Positions 8,498 through 17,782 of a DNA stretch of 64,000 nt are shown here, piece by piece. Both the position numbers and the translations under genes were made by a program. The DNA is from an uncultured Cycloclasticus sp. GTDB lineage: Bacteria; Pseudomonadota; Gammaproteobacteria; Methylococcales; Cycloclasticaceae. Numbering within the stretch: position 1 is the first letter of the stretch; each line of letters opens with the position of its first letter. The notes beneath the pieces are model-generated. The model searched no databases, was not told the DNA's origin, and worked only from the letters and a program-made list of their open reading frames with translations. The DNA lies in contig CAJXOJ010000002.1 in NCBI GenBank assembly GCA_913057515.1, positions 50,302 through 114,301 on the forward strand, written 5' to 3'.

Positions 8498-9880
8498 ATG
8501 GCAATTTCATCAGCAGGTATTGGCTCGGGCATTGATATTAATTCATTGGTGCAGCAGTTGGTTGAAGCAGAGGGTGCTAATAAATCTAATCGGATTAATT
8601 TAAAAGAGGCGGAATTACAAGCCGATATTTCTGCGTTTGGTTCATTAAAAGGCGCGCTATCAATTTTTCAGAAAGCTGTTCAAGATTTACAAGATCCTGC
8701 TGATTTTCAAAACCGTTCTGCAACGAGTAGTAATGCCGAGGTGTTTACTGCCAGCGCCGATGAAACGGCGGACTTCTCCCAATATGGGATTGAGGTCGTT
8801 CAACTGGCTCAGGCCAATAAGTTAATTACCCAGGCTGGTTTTGCAGATACTGATGCAGTAGGCTCAGGTACGTTAACGCTCGCTCAAGGGTCAGATTCTT
8901 TTTCTATTAGTGTAAGCGCAACCGATACCTTAACGGATATACGTGATGCCATTAATGCAGCCACTGATAATACAGGCGTGGGTGCAGCAGTTATTAATGT
9001 AGATGATGGCGTGGGTGGCACGGAGCAAAAACTGGTTTTTACAGCTAATGAAACCGGTTTGGATAATGCGATAACGGTTAGCGGTGTAGATGATGATGTT
9101 AATGGTTTAAGTTTAACCCGATTATTTAGTGCAAACCTTGATGAACCCGCTGCGGCACTAAATGGGCAAATTAAGGTGGATAACCAGCTGATCAGTAGTC
9201 AAAACGATACGTTTAGTGAGGTGATTGATGGCATTACTATTAATGCTGTGTCTGTTGGAGCAGGTGAGTCGTTATCGGTTGCACAAGATAAAGATGCTGT
9301 CGAGTTAAAGGTAAATGCTTTTATTGCTAACTATAATGGCTTGGCAGAAACGATTAGTAAATTAGGCGCATACGATGATGCGAGCAAAACTGGGGGCATT
9401 TTACTGGGTGACTCTACATTACGTTCGGTACAAGACACTATTCGTCGAGAAATATCAGCATCAGTTGCTGGCTTAGGTGGTGCATTTAGTACGTTGGCTG
9501 AACTTGGGGTAACAACAGGGGATGATGGTAAGTTAGCACTAGATGATAAGAGATTTAATGAGGCACTTACGAGTGACTTTGATCAGGTGGGAGATTTATT
9601 TGCATCTGACGGTGGAATCGCTAAGAAATTAGATAGCCTTATTGAGGGCTATATTGGCTCAAATGGTTTAATAAAAAGCCGTACAGAAGGTATTCAAAGC
9701 ACCATTGTAGATTTGGGTGAGCAGCGTGAGAGCCTGAACAGGCGGTTAGCTTCATTGGAAAGCCGGTTAATGGCTCAGTTTACTGCTATGGATACCTTGG
9801 TAAGTACCCTGAACAACCAGAGTAGTTTTTTAACCCAGCAGCTTGAAAGTTTGCCGGGCCCTTATATAGCAAAAAGTTAA
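8498..9880 (+). CDS. fliD: Flagellar filament cap protein FliD (HAP2)
   Basis: 460 residues, the usual FliD length. N-terminal FliD_N signature (G-I-G-S-G-I-D-I-N-S-L-V-Q-Q-L-V-E-A-E), a flagellin-type IN motif region near 145-190 and the FliD_C domain with a coiled-coil C terminus (R-E-S-L-N-R-R-L-A-S-L-E-S-R-L). Five FliD molecules form the filament cap that folds incoming flagellin. It has a textbook ribosome-binding site AGGAGG (8486-8491), 6 nt from the ATG. fliS follows after 22 nt, giving the common fliD-fliS-fliT arrangement. Confidence 0.96.
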   Translation: MAISSAGIGSGIDINSLVQQLVEAEGANKSNRINLKEAELQADISAFGSLKGALSIFQKAVQDLQDPADFQNRSATSSNAEVFTASADETADFSQYGIEVVQLAQANKLITQAGFADTDAVGSGTLTLAQGSDSFSISVSATDTLTDIRDAINAATDNTGVGAAVINVDDGVGGTEQKLVFTANETGLDNAITVSGVDDDVNGLSLTRLFSANLDEPAAALNGQIKVDNQLISSQNDTFSEVIDGITINAVSVGAGESLSVAQDKDAVELKVNAFIANYNGLAETISKLGAYDDASKTGGILLGDSTLRSVQDTIRREISASVAGLGGAFSTLAELGVTTGDDGKLALDDKRFNEALTSDFDQVGDLFASDGGIAKKLDSLIEGYIGSNGLIKSRTEGIQSTIVDLGEQRESLNRRLASLESRLMAQFTAMDTLVSTLNNQSSFLTQQLESLPGPYIAKS

Positions 9881-9902
9881 GTAGTATCAATTGGAGAAGA
9901 AA

Positions 9903-10298
9903 ATGAATAATGCAGCAGCATTAAAACAGTACCAGCAAACTAGTGTACATAGTGGGGTGATGGATGCTTCGCCACACCGTTTAATTCAGATGTTATTAGA
10001 TGGTGCTTTATCAAGGATTTTGTCAGCAAAGGGTTCTATCAAGCAGAACAACATTGTTAAAAAAGGCGAGCAAATTGGCAGTGCAATTTCAATTGTAGAA
10101 GGGCTTAAGGCCAGTTTAGATTTTAACCAAAGTGGTGATATCTCTAACAACCTTGATGCTTTATATGAATATATTACGGGCTTATTATTGCAGGCTAATA
10201 TTAAAAGTGATGCTAGTTTATTGGATGAAGCAGGCAAGTTACTGAGTGAAATCAAAATGGGTTGGGATGCCATTGACCCTAATGCAGCGCAGCGTTAA
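9903..10298 (+). CDS. fliS: Flagellin export chaperone FliS
   Basis: 131 residues from the ATG at 9903. The frame extends to a TTG at 9891, but GGAGAA (9893-9898) is best placed as the ribosome-binding site of the ATG. FliS signatures are the Y-Q-Q-T-S-V start, S-P-H-R-L-I-Q-M-L-L-D-G-A-L near residue 25, and the four-helix organisation. FliS binds the C-terminal helices of flagellin in the cytoplasm and keeps it monomeric until export. Its TAA overlaps the fliT ATG (TAATG), so translation is probably coupled. Confidence 0.94.
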   Translation: MNNAAALKQYQQTSVHSGVMDASPHRLIQMLLDGALSRILSAKGSIKQNNIVKKGEQIGSAISIVEGLKASLDFNQSGDISNNLDALYEYITGLLLQANIKSDASLLDEAGKLLSEIKMGWDAIDPNAAQR

Positions 10299-10606
10299 TG
10301 ACAAGCGATTTACATCAACTACAATCTATTATTTCGGATACAAAAAAGCTAATTCACTTGGCTGAAAACGATGATTGGAATGCAGTAATTGAATTAGAGA
10401 AAAGAAGAGATACAGATATAAAAAAGCTGTTTGACGCAAAGCCAGATATTGAGCCGTCTATACTGGCCGAAGGCATTCAGTTTATTTTAGATAAGAATAA
10501 AACGCTGACGAAATATTCACATAGCCAAGTAGATAGTATTCGTATGGAAATTTCAAAAGCAGGGCATGCACATGAAGCAATTAATGCCTATTTAACGATA
10601 ACTTAA
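10298..10606 (+). CDS. fliT: FliT-like flagellar chaperone
   Basis: A 102-residue, highly helical, charged protein directly coupled to fliS by a TAATG overlap. FliT sequences are very divergent, so the call rests mainly on position after fliS, on size and on helical content (L-I-H-L-A-E-N-D-D-W-N-A-V-I-E-L-E-K-R-R-D). FliT chaperones FliD and, in enterics, also inhibits the FlhDC regulator; whether the second role applies here is unknown. It is the last flagellar gene of the window; the next gene is convergent. Confidence 0.8.
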   Translation: MTSDLHQLQSIISDTKKLIHLAENDDWNAVIELEKRRDTDIKKLFDAKPDIEPSILAEGIQFILDKNKTLTKYSHSQVDSIRMEISKAGHAHEAINAYLTIT

Positions 10607-10904
10607 ACACATTGTTTTGTTACGGCTTGGGTTTTGAGTGCGACTTTACAACAATAAAATTAGCTAGTTTGGCATTAAATATGAAGAAGGTATTTTGCCT
10701 AGCAAAAATTCTGAATTTAATAATCAATTAGATGCGGTTTTTTCAAGACAGTGATTTGATTAAATACTTTTAAAAAGCTAAATAGGCTTATACATAATAA
10801 TTAAGTGTTTAAATGGCCCTTTTTTAAATTTTAGTTTAGCAAGCTTTGGGTATGCAAAAGGTGACAAATGAGTGAGCGGCGAATAAGTTTTTACTAGTAA
10901 CCCC

Positions 10905-11207
10905 TTATTTAATGGTGGCCTCTATTTTTTCAGTATCGCCGGAGTTGTCGTTCCAACGGAGTGTTATTGAGTCTCCTTTTTTAGCCCCTTCAAATGAAAA
11001 TGACAAAAAAGGGTCTTGTGAAACGGATGTACCGAATTGAGCAAGAAAAACAACTTTATCATTACATTCGCACCTTAGTTCTTGGATGTATTTTGCTGGG
11101 ATTTTCTCACCTGTTTGTATGTTAACACGATGACCTGTTTCCATTGGATGTTGTGCTAAAACACGAACATGAGTGACGTTGTTTTTAATTTTTGCTTTAA
11201 CATTCAT
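10905..11207 (-). CDS. soxZ: Sulfur-compound carrier subunit SoxZ
   Basis: 100 residues matching SoxZ end to end: an all-beta, immunoglobulin-like fold, with the hallmark H-P-M-E-T-G-H-R segment at ~20-27, G-E-K-I-P-A-K-Y-I-Q, and F-E-G-A-K-K-G-D-S-I-T-L-R-W near the C terminus. SoxZ pairs with SoxY in the periplasm; the complex carries sulfur intermediates on a SoxY cysteine during thiosulfate oxidation. No signal peptide, as expected, because it is co-exported with SoxY. Ribosome-binding site GAGGT lies 7 nt before the ATG. The usual order soxY-soxZ is kept, with a 72-nt gap. soxXAB and soxCD are not in this window. Confidence 0.93.
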   Translation of the reverse strand: MNVKAKIKNNVTHVRVLAQHPMETGHRVNIQTGEKIPAKYIQELRCECNDKVVFLAQFGTSVSQDPFLSFSFEGAKKGDSITLRWNDNSGDTEKIEATIK

Positions 11208-11279
11208 TATTACCTCGAGTTAGTCTAGGTTTTTATAGGTCATTTTTTAAGGAAGAAGCAAGGAGTAATAATGTAACCA

Positions 11280-11729
11280 CTAACCAGGACAACTACTAGT
11301 AGCCAATTTTACTTCTTGATTTTTAGAAAAGAGCTTGCCGTCTGATTTGATAACAACGGTGACTATACTGGCTTGCTCTAAACGAATACGTGTAGATAAC
11401 TCGGGTAGTGTGTCGGCAGGTATTTGGAATGTGGCGGCTAATGGTTGTGGGTTACCCTTTACAAATAAACTAATGGACTCAACATTTTTGATGCTTGTTT
11501 TGACAGAGATGGGAACAGCTTCTTTATTATTGGCAATTTTAGGTACTTTAAGTTTTATTCTGTAGCTTTCAATAAGTTCGGTTGAGTCAAATAGGTTTCT
11601 GTATGCATCGTCTAGATTTTTTGAATAAAAGGCAGTACTGCTCCAAACGGCCAACACCTTAAGGGGAGCCATTAATATTAAACAGGCCGTTGAGCTAATA
11701 GTTAAAAATTTTCTACGTGAAATGGCCAT
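11280..11729 (-). CDS. soxY: Sulfur-compound carrier subunit SoxY with atypical C-terminal tail
   Basis: 149 residues. Begins with a twin-arginine signal (SRRKFL at residues 4-9, then a hydrophobic stretch to A-V-L-A-type cleavage near 28), as in known SoxY, whose folded SoxYZ complex uses the Tat pathway. The body has the SoxY segments V-P-I-S-V-K-T-S and F-Q-I-P-A and a beta-rich end. Canonical SoxY ends in GGCGG, whose cysteine carries the substrate on a flexible arm. Here the tail is S-S-C-P-G: the cysteine (C147) is kept in the right place but the glycines around it are changed. Probably functional, with altered partner contacts. Stands alone with soxZ. Confidence 0.88.
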   Translation of the reverse strand: MAISRRKFLTISSTACLILMAPLKVLAVWSSTAFYSKNLDDAYRNLFDSTELIESYRIKLKVPKIANNKEAVPISVKTSIKNVESISLFVKGNPQPLAATFQIPADTLPELSTRIRLEQASIVTVVIKSDGKLFSKNQEVKLATSSCPG

Positions 11730-12034
11730 ATCTTTTCCAGTTGCTAGTCAGTTCTAAGTATATATACCTTCTTTAAATTGGGGCCGGTTGTTTGTATGAA
11801 TTTTAAGGGTAAGCCAATTATTTGGGTTAGTGCTTTATGTGTAGGTAAAATAACGTAGGGTAAGATAATTTTTAAAGGCATGGTGGTGAATTATCTGACA
11901 ATATCTTTGTTGGTAAGTATCTCTAGATGAAGCTGCCTTATAATGTTAATGGATCTGCTCCCTTTGTTAATGTAGGAGGTTTTTTAAGTTAACTCTGCAA
12001 CGAGGGGGTTTTAAGGAGATGTCCTCCCTCTATA
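11730..12034. other. Intergenic region between soxY and fimV, mostly featureless
   Basis: Roughly 300 bases, expected to hold the soxYZ promoter (minus strand). AT-rich with no convincing reading frame. A GAGGG/CCCTC imperfect hairpin is visible near 12002-12030. I see no confident -35/-10 pair. Confidence 0.4.
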
Positions 12035-12076
12035 CTTAAAATAGCTAATCAACCTAATAGTTTAAAGCTGATTAGC
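12035..12076 (-). terminator. Probable terminator of fimV
   Basis: GCTAATCA (12044-12051) pairs with TGATTAGC (12069-12076). Read on the minus strand, the 8-bp hairpin starts 31 nt after the fimV stop and is followed by TATTTTAAG. The 17-nt loop lowers confidence. Confidence 0.5.
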
Positions 12077-12106
12077 CTGAGGTAGGCATTGAAATATACG
12101 GATACT

Positions 12107-14230
12107 TTATAATCTATTAAGCATGTCTTGTGCTCTTTGTTTTTCTTCATCGTTATTTGATGAGGCTAATATTTCATTTAAGACATGATGAGCTGATTCA
12201 GTATCTTCCATTTCAATAGATGCTTGAGCGAGTGCGAATTGAGCGTCAAAATTCTCAATAGAGCTATCAGCGGGTGGTGCGTCAATTTCAATTTCGTTAA
12301 GTGTAAGCTCTATGTCTTCATGGGTATCAGCTTGCTCTTCTATTGTTGGCTCATTTTTTATCAGATCGAAATCAAACTCGAATTCACTATTTGTAGCTTC
12401 ATTAGCTGGTTCCTCAGCAGCTTGAGGTTCATCAGGATATTCAATTTCATTTTCAGAGGCGCTTTGTTGCTCTGGCGCTGATATCGAGGGGCTTTCAATC
12501 TCTTCATTAATAGGGGGTAAAAATAGTGTAGAGTCTGGGTTTATCTCGACACCCATATCAGAAATATTATTCCATGTGTCAGGGTCTGATTCTTTTAGAG
12601 CAGATAGGGAGCTGGCAAGTTCTTCAAAAGCATCAGAGTTAGCTGATGAAAAGTATATGTCCAATAATTTTAGTTTGTAGCTTAAGTTATCAGGGTCGTC
12701 TTTCAGAGCGTTGGTGATTAGGTCTTCGGCTTGTTGGAACCGACCATAAGCAATATATACATCACACTCGGTTAGAGGGTCAGCTTCTTGTGAATGTTGG
12801 TTTGCATTAAATTCGCTTGGTGAGAATTCACTTAACAGTGGTTCTTCCAAGGTCGTTGTTGGGCTAATATTTTCTTCAGCTGTGTTAACTGCAGAAGGTG
12901 AGGCTTCGGTAAAGGCATTATCATCTTTGGGGTTAGACGTTTCTTTTTTGCGGCGAGCTAAAAATAGCGCAAGTAACGCGATGACTAAGCCGCCGCCATA
13001 CAGTGGTAAATTATGCTCACTTTCTTCTTCGACGACAGGTGTTTTATTGGTGGTGGGTTGAGGTTTTTTAACAGGTGTTGGCTCAGCGGCAGCTGGCTGT
13101 GACTGAAGTTGTGCTAATTGCTCATCCTTTAAAGCGAGTAGGCGTTGAAGCTTATCAACTTGCGACTCTAAATCATTGAGGCGTGACTTAACGTCTTTGT
13201 TTTCCTCTTCAAGAGTTGCTGCCATTTCAATAGCAATATTGGCCTGATTGATAGGATTTGTTGAGCCGGTTGGGGTTCCTGCTGTATTACCTTCAACAGG
13301 TGCTTCTGGGGTGCTTTCTTGTGTAGGCGTTAATAGCGTTAGTTTTGCCTCCACTTCGTTATTTTCAAGTTTTTTTTTCAGACTAGGTTCAGTTGCAGCA
13401 GGCCGAGCTTTTTCATTTGCTTTTGCAATAGCTGTTGGCGCACTAGCTGCTTTAGTGGAGGAGGACCATAAAGCATTTTGCTCACTGTAGTCATTATTAG
13501 CTTGAGTAGGGGTTCTGCTGCCTATTTGTTCGTTGCTAGGAAGCTGAAGAATGGCGCCTTTTTTTAAGGCATTAATATTTTTTTTATAAAAGGCCCTTGG
13601 GTTGTTATCGTACAGTGCCAGCATCACTTGTTGATGTGTAGCAGTGTAGTTATCGCCCATTAGCTTTTTAGCGATACCCCAAACCGTATCATTACTTTTA
13701 GTTGGACCGTACTCGGTTGCTGGGGTGACTGCTGTTGCGGGGGTAACATAACGGCTGACAGCTTGAGTTGTAGTTTCGGTTGACGTGATTTGTGGTGTTT
13801 TAGGTAACGCTATTGGCGTTGTTCTAACATCAGACATCGTAACAGGCGGGTCCAAAAGAATGGTGAATTCTTTTAGTGTTCGACCTTGAGGCCACTCAAC
13901 TTCAAGTATGAAATTGACAAAAGGTTCTTTTATGGTTGAACTAGAGCGAACATCGACGGTAATTTCACCGTTTTTTGTAAGTGTGGGAGTAAATTTTAAT
14001 TCAGTTAGATAATGAGGTCTATCAATACCAGCTTTTGCAAACGCTTCTCGAGAAGCAATGCTGATTCGAATGTTACTAGGGTCTTCTTTTGTAGAACCAA
14101 CTAGAGGGATTTGAGCGTTTAATAATTGGTTTAAAGAAGAATGAGTTTTGATTTCCCCGACACCTAATGCGTAAACGCTGGCTGAGTTTAGCAGGCAGAG
14201 TGCGGCAATAGCTTTAGTTGGTTTGTTCAT
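12107..14230 (-). CDS. fimV: FimV/TspA-type peptidoglycan-binding polar hub protein
   Basis: 707 residues. Signal peptide (1-~22, ending V-Y-A-L-G), FimV N-terminal domain with L-N-Q-L-L-N-A-Q-I-P-L, a LysM-like murein-binding segment at ~179-232 (D-T-V-W-G-I-A-K-K-L and a final I-L-Q-L-P), a coiled coil (~336-377), one transmembrane helix (~408-426, followed by ARRKK), and a long acidic cytoplasmic part with a TPR-like block (~470-540) and the FimV C-terminal motif (~670-707). FimV organises type IV pili, polar flagella and chemoreceptors in Pseudomonas and Vibrio relatives. Strong AGGAG ribosome-binding site. Often lies beside asd, as here. Confidence 0.94.
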   Translation of the reverse strand: MNKPTKAIAALCLLNSASVYALGVGEIKTHSSLNQLLNAQIPLVGSTKEDPSNIRISIASREAFAKAGIDRPHYLTELKFTPTLTKNGEITVDVRSSSTIKEPFVNFILEVEWPQGRTLKEFTILLDPPVTMSDVRTTPIALPKTPQITSTETTTQAVSRYVTPATAVTPATEYGPTKSNDTVWGIAKKLMGDNYTATHQQVMLALYDNNPRAFYKKNINALKKGAILQLPSNEQIGSRTPTQANNDYSEQNALWSSSTKAASAPTAIAKANEKARPAATEPSLKKKLENNEVEAKLTLLTPTQESTPEAPVEGNTAGTPTGSTNPINQANIAIEMAATLEEENKDVKSRLNDLESQVDKLQRLLALKDEQLAQLQSQPAAAEPTPVKKPQPTTNKTPVVEEESEHNLPLYGGGLVIALLALFLARRKKETSNPKDDNAFTEASPSAVNTAEENISPTTTLEEPLLSEFSPSEFNANQHSQEADPLTECDVYIAYGRFQQAEDLITNALKDDPDNLSYKLKLLDIYFSSANSDAFEELASSLSALKESDPDTWNNISDMGVEINPDSTLFLPPINEEIESPSISAPEQQSASENEIEYPDEPQAAEEPANEATNSEFEFDFDLIKNEPTIEEQADTHEDIELTLNEIEIDAPPADSSIENFDAQFALAQASIEMEDTESAHHVLNEILASSNNDEEKQRAQDMLNRL

Positions 14231-14326
14231 TTTGTTGCTCCTAAACTAACAGTAGTGTTTTATCCCTAAAATTTATCTCTAAAAAAGAGTAAAGCGATGA
14301 AATATTAAATTAATATCAACTATAGA

Positions 14327-15346
14327 CTAAAGATATTTTTTTACTAGTACTTCAGCGATTTGCACACTATTTAATGCTGCTCCTTTGCGGACATTGTCTG
14401 CAACAACCCACATATCAAGCCCTCTTGGATGTGAAATGTCTTCTCGGATTCGGCTAACATACACATCATCGTTCCCAGCTGATTCAGTGACAGCAGTGGC
14501 GTAACCGCCATCAATAGCTTCATCCATTAGAGTGATGCCGTTGAAATTTGACATTAGTTCACGTGCTTTTGTTGCGGTTATTTTTTCTTTCGTTTCGATA
14601 TGGAGCGCTTCTGAGTGACCATAAAAAACAGGCACACGAACAGCCGTTGGGTTCACCTGAATTGAATCATCATTAAAAATTTTCTTGGTTTCCCAAACCA
14701 TTTTCATTTCTTCTTTTGTGTAGCCATTTTCTTGAAAAACATCAATTTGAGGTAACACGTTAAAAGCAATTTGTTTTGGGTATACCTTCGCTTCAGCATT
14801 TTTACCATTGAGTAATTTGGCAGTTTGGCCCGCTAGCTCTTCAATAGCACTTTTTCCAGTACCTGATACGGCTTGGTAGGTGGCAACGTTAATTCTCTCA
14901 ATACCCACAGCATCGTAAATAGGTTTAAGTGCGACCAACATTTGAATAGTAGAACAATTTGGATTAGCGATAATGCCTCTGTTTGTATGCCGTGCGATGG
15001 CTTCTGGGTTAACTTCTGGAACAACGAGTGGGATGTCATCGTCATAACGGAAGTGGGATGTATTGTCGATAACAATGCAACCAGCCGCTGCAGCGATGGG
15101 GGCGTACTCAGCAGACACTGACCCTCCAGCAGAAAATAGACCGATTTGAACCTGGCTAAAATCGAAGTCTGCAAGGTTGCCAATTTTTAAATTTTTGCCA
15201 TTATACTGAATGTTTCCTCCAGCAGAACGGCTGCTTGCTAATGGGTATATGTTTCCAACGGGGAAGTTTCTTTCCTCTAGGATTGAGAGCATCGTTTCGC
15301 CAACAGCTCCGGTTGCACCTACAACAGCAATATCATATGTTTTCAT
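14327..15346 (-). CDS. asd: Aspartate-semialdehyde dehydrogenase
   Basis: 339 residues, the length of the usd/asd type found in Pseudomonas and Vibrio. NADP-binding GATGAVGETML at 10-20, catalytic cysteine C131 in NPNCSTIQM, and the conserved Q-A-V-S-G-T-G segment. Catalyses reduction of aspartyl phosphate to aspartate semialdehyde, the branch point to lysine/diaminopimelate, threonine and methionine. This connects functionally with dapC, dapD and dapE in the window (24-26 kb). Preceded on the same strand by adk and its terminator, and followed by fimV. Confidence 0.97.
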   Translation of the reverse strand: MKTYDIAVVGATGAVGETMLSILEERNFPVGNIYPLASSRSAGGNIQYNGKNLKIGNLADFDFSQVQIGLFSAGGSVSAEYAPIAAAAGCIVIDNTSHFRYDDDIPLVVPEVNPEAIARHTNRGIIANPNCSTIQMLVALKPIYDAVGIERINVATYQAVSGTGKSAIEELAGQTAKLLNGKNAEAKVYPKQIAFNVLPQIDVFQENGYTKEEMKMVWETKKIFNDDSIQVNPTAVRVPVFYGHSEALHIETKEKITATKARELMSNFNGITLMDEAIDGGYATAVTESAGNDDVYVSRIREDISHPRGLDMWVVADNVRKGAALNSVQIAEVLVKKYL

Positions 15347-15385
15347 TTACGTGTATTCCTACTTAAAACTGATTCATTTAAAGTG

Positions 15386-15423
15386 AAAACGTCATCTTAT
15401 ATAGATGTAAATAAGATGACGTT
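15386..15423 (-). terminator. Terminator of adk
   Basis: Perfect 13-bp inverted repeat AACGTCATCTTAT/ATAAGATGACGTT (15388-15400 with 15411-15423, 10-nt loop). On the minus strand it begins 43 nt after the adk stop and runs into TTTTCACTTT. It separates adk from asd. Confidence 0.78.
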
Positions 15424-15466
15424 GTGTGTTTTGTTACTAAGCAGTTGCTCAGTAGATGGTTAAACT

Positions 15467-16114
15467 TTAGCAATCAAGAACGTTGAACATTCGAGCTGTA
15501 ATATCTTGCACGCTTCCAACGCCAGAAATAGTGTGAAATTTAAGAGGTGCTGATTTAGCTGCCGTAGAGTAATAGTCAATTAACGGCGAGGTTTGTTCGT
15601 GGTAGGTGGCTAAACGATCTCTAACAATCTCTTCATGATCATCGTCACGTTGGATTAACGGCTCTGAAGTCAGATCGTCTAGACCTTCCTGCTTAGGTGG
15701 ATTGTAGATCAGGTGATAGGTCCTGCCTGAATCTAAATGTACGCGTCTGCCGGCCATCCGGCGTACAATTTCTTCGTCATCAACTGCAATTTCAACAACA
15801 TGGTCTATTTCAATACCCATGTTGGCAAGCCCATTTGCTTGTGGAATAGTACGAGGAAATCCATCTAGTAGAAAACCGTTAGTACAATCATTCTCAGAGA
15901 GACGCTCTTGAATTAAACCTAGGATTAAATCGTCAGATACAAGACCACCTGTATCCATTATTTTTTTGGCTTCGATGCCCAATGGCGAGCCAGCTTTAAC
16001 AGCTGCACGTAACATATCACCGGTAGAGATCTGAGGAATGCCGAACTTCTCAGTTATAAACTGTGATTGAGTGCCTTTGCCAGACCCTGGACCACCTAAT
16101 AAAATTATGCGCAT
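15467..16114 (-). CDS. adk: Adenylate kinase
   Basis: 215 residues. P-loop [10 protein letters not shown] at 7-16, the [10 protein letters not shown]-binding segment, D-G-F-P-R-T, and a long LID domain ([12 protein letters not shown]) without zinc cysteines, as in enteric Adk. Interconverts ATP, ADP and AMP in the cytoplasm. Single gene with its own terminator; weak A-rich ribosome-binding region. Confidence 0.98.
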   Translation of the reverse strand: MRIILLGGPGSGKGTQSQFITEKFGIPQISTGDMLRAAVKAGSPLGIEAKKIMDTGGLVSDDLILGLIQERLSENDCTNGFLLDGFPRTIPQANGLANMGIEIDHVVEIAVDDEEIVRRMAGRRVHLDSGRTYHLIYNPPKQEGLDDLTSEPLIQRDDDHEEIVRDRLATYHEQTSPLIDYYSTAAKSAPLKFHTISGVGSVQDITARMFNVLDC

Positions 16115-16196
16115 TAATTTCTTTTATCTAGTTATTTTAATCGCGCAAAATACCATAATATGTATGTTTAATCCAGTTGTAAGCGTCTGGAAGAGC

Positions 16197-17597
16197 TTAT
16201 ATCGCTAATTGTCTAATAGATGATTCTATCTCATGGTTTTTTTGCATTAAGGTCTCTAGTTCATTCAGCACAACAGAAGAGCTAATGCCTAAGCGAGAGC
16301 ATAAGTCCTCGTTTAAGGCATCTTCACGGTGGTCACCTAAGTCGTGAAGGCCTAGCGCGTTATTTACCAGAGCAATGAGGTTGTAATAGTTTGCATGCTC
16401 TCCTACGTAATTTATGGAGTGATGTTCGCGCGTAACTATAATTACTTCTTTAGGTAGTAACCATTTTTCTAATAACCAAGACCCTAATTCGGCGTGCCCC
16501 ATATTAATAGCGTTTTGGCCAATTCCCATGCCCAAAGCATGTTGTTCAATAGATGTAATAGGGCGGGTTAAGTTAGCTGCATAAAGCCGATTGAGTAAGA
16601 AGAACTCAGGCTGAAATAAGTGACCTAATAATAGAAAGCCGATGTTATGTAATAAGCCGCACAAATAACTTAGGTCTGGTTTAGTTCGGTTGTTTTTGGG
16701 TAAGTGTTTTGAGAGGGATTGAGCCAAGGTAGCGCTGTAGATGGCATGTTTCCAAAATGCTTTTAAACCCAAAGGTCCATCTGGTGGGTTTTTAAGCTCT
16801 TTGCCTAATGACAAACCTAGGGCAATATTGATGACTGAATTAAAGCCTATTACTCGGGTGATAGCGTCATTGATGGAGTTGATTTCACCTTGATAGTTGA
16901 AGAACGCAGATTTTGAATGATGTATTATTTGGGCGCTTAAGCTCGGGTCTTTGAGGATTAAGGCGGCTAAATCAGCAATATCAGCATTTTTATTATTTTT
17001 TAGAAGAATTAACTCGCTTGCCATTTGAGGCATGGCAGGGAGCTTATATAGACGTTCTAATTTGTGTTTTTTTTCATGGTTAGGTGTGAACGGTGTTTTG
17101 CTGGTTGGGCAATTAGGACTCAACTTAATAGAAGGGGCTGCTTCAGTAAATGACAGATATTCACTTTTTTTTACAAGCTTAAGGAGTGTTTCAGGGGCTA
17201 TCTTTATTAGAAGCCCTGCTTGATCTGTTTCGATAATGACAAATTCATATGATTTAACTGTTAGTGCAATAAGCACTCGGTCAGCGTTACTTGGGTTAAA
17301 TGGTAAGGTTTGTTTGTAATCGGTACCGGTAGAGGCTAGGTGGCTATCATTGTAGGGAATTAGGCTGCTAGGATGGTCGTTGGATATATCAAGTTGTTTG
17401 AAGTTAATGATTTCATCAAAAGGCATTATCGCTAATGCCATCTCTTTATCAGTTTTTAAAAATACGTGGCGGAGCATACAAGTATTTGAATTGCTTAGCT
17501 CTTTAGAGTTCTCTTCTAATGTGTTTTCTGCTTTAACGGATATGAACTCAACCGCATCGGATTTTAGCAAGGTAGTTTGATTTTTTAAGTAGACCAT
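16197..17597 (-). CDS. Aminoacyl-tRNA deacylase-like / HDOD domain protein
   Basis: 466 residues. Residues ~185-385 form an HDOD domain (KLPAMPQMASELILLKNN, D-P-S-L-S-A-Q-I-I, then helical repeats with S-Y-L-C-G-L-L-H-N-I-G-F), which resembles HD phosphohydrolases but usually lacks catalysis and acts in signalling. The N-terminal ~150 residues contain a weak YbaK/Cys-tRNA(Pro)-deacylase-like stretch (A-L-A-I-M-P-F-D-E-I-I-N-F-K-Q-L). This fusion is a known but uncharacterised architecture in marine gammaproteobacteria. No operon partner; poor ribosome-binding site. HDOD assignment is firm, the deacylase part tentative. Confidence 0.8.
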   Translation of the reverse strand: MVYLKNQTTLLKSDAVEFISVKAENTLEENSKELSNSNTCMLRHVFLKTDKEMALAIMPFDEIINFKQLDISNDHPSSLIPYNDSHLASTGTDYKQTLPFNPSNADRVLIALTVKSYEFVIIETDQAGLLIKIAPETLLKLVKKSEYLSFTEAAPSIKLSPNCPTSKTPFTPNHEKKHKLERLYKLPAMPQMASELILLKNNKNADIADLAALILKDPSLSAQIIHHSKSAFFNYQGEINSINDAITRVIGFNSVINIALGLSLGKELKNPPDGPLGLKAFWKHAIYSATLAQSLSKHLPKNNRTKPDLSYLCGLLHNIGFLLLGHLFQPEFFLLNRLYAANLTRPITSIEQHALGMGIGQNAINMGHAELGSWLLEKWLLPKEVIIVTREHHSINYVGEHANYYNLIALVNNALGLHDLGDHREDALNEDLCSRLGISSSVVLNELETLMQKNHEIESSIRQLAI

Positions 17598-17728
17598 TTG
17601 CTGATGTTCCCTATAGTTTTATATAGGGATAATAGCAATCTCATCAAAGATAGTTGGGAGTAAAGTCACATCTTTGAGTGTCGGCTCGGCAGCGTAAGAA
17701 GCGTGGGGTGAAGTTTTTCAAAGGATAC

Positions 17729-17757
17729 AAAAAAGCCCTGCTGAACAGGGCTTTTTT
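17729..17757 (-). terminator. Bidirectional terminator after the ppiC-type gene
   Basis: GCCCTG (17735-17740) and CAGGGC (17746-17751) with a 5-nt loop, flanked by AAAAAA on the left and TTTTTT on the right. It is symmetrical, but the only gene ending at it is the PPIase on the minus strand, 25 nt upstream. Confidence 0.87.
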
Positions 17758-17782
17758 AAATGTTGCTATTTATTGAGGCGTC

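Noticed and set aside
14833..15183. 116-residue frame overlapping asd on the same strand
   Set aside because: It is out of frame with asd, which contains the catalytic cysteine motif; no start signal.
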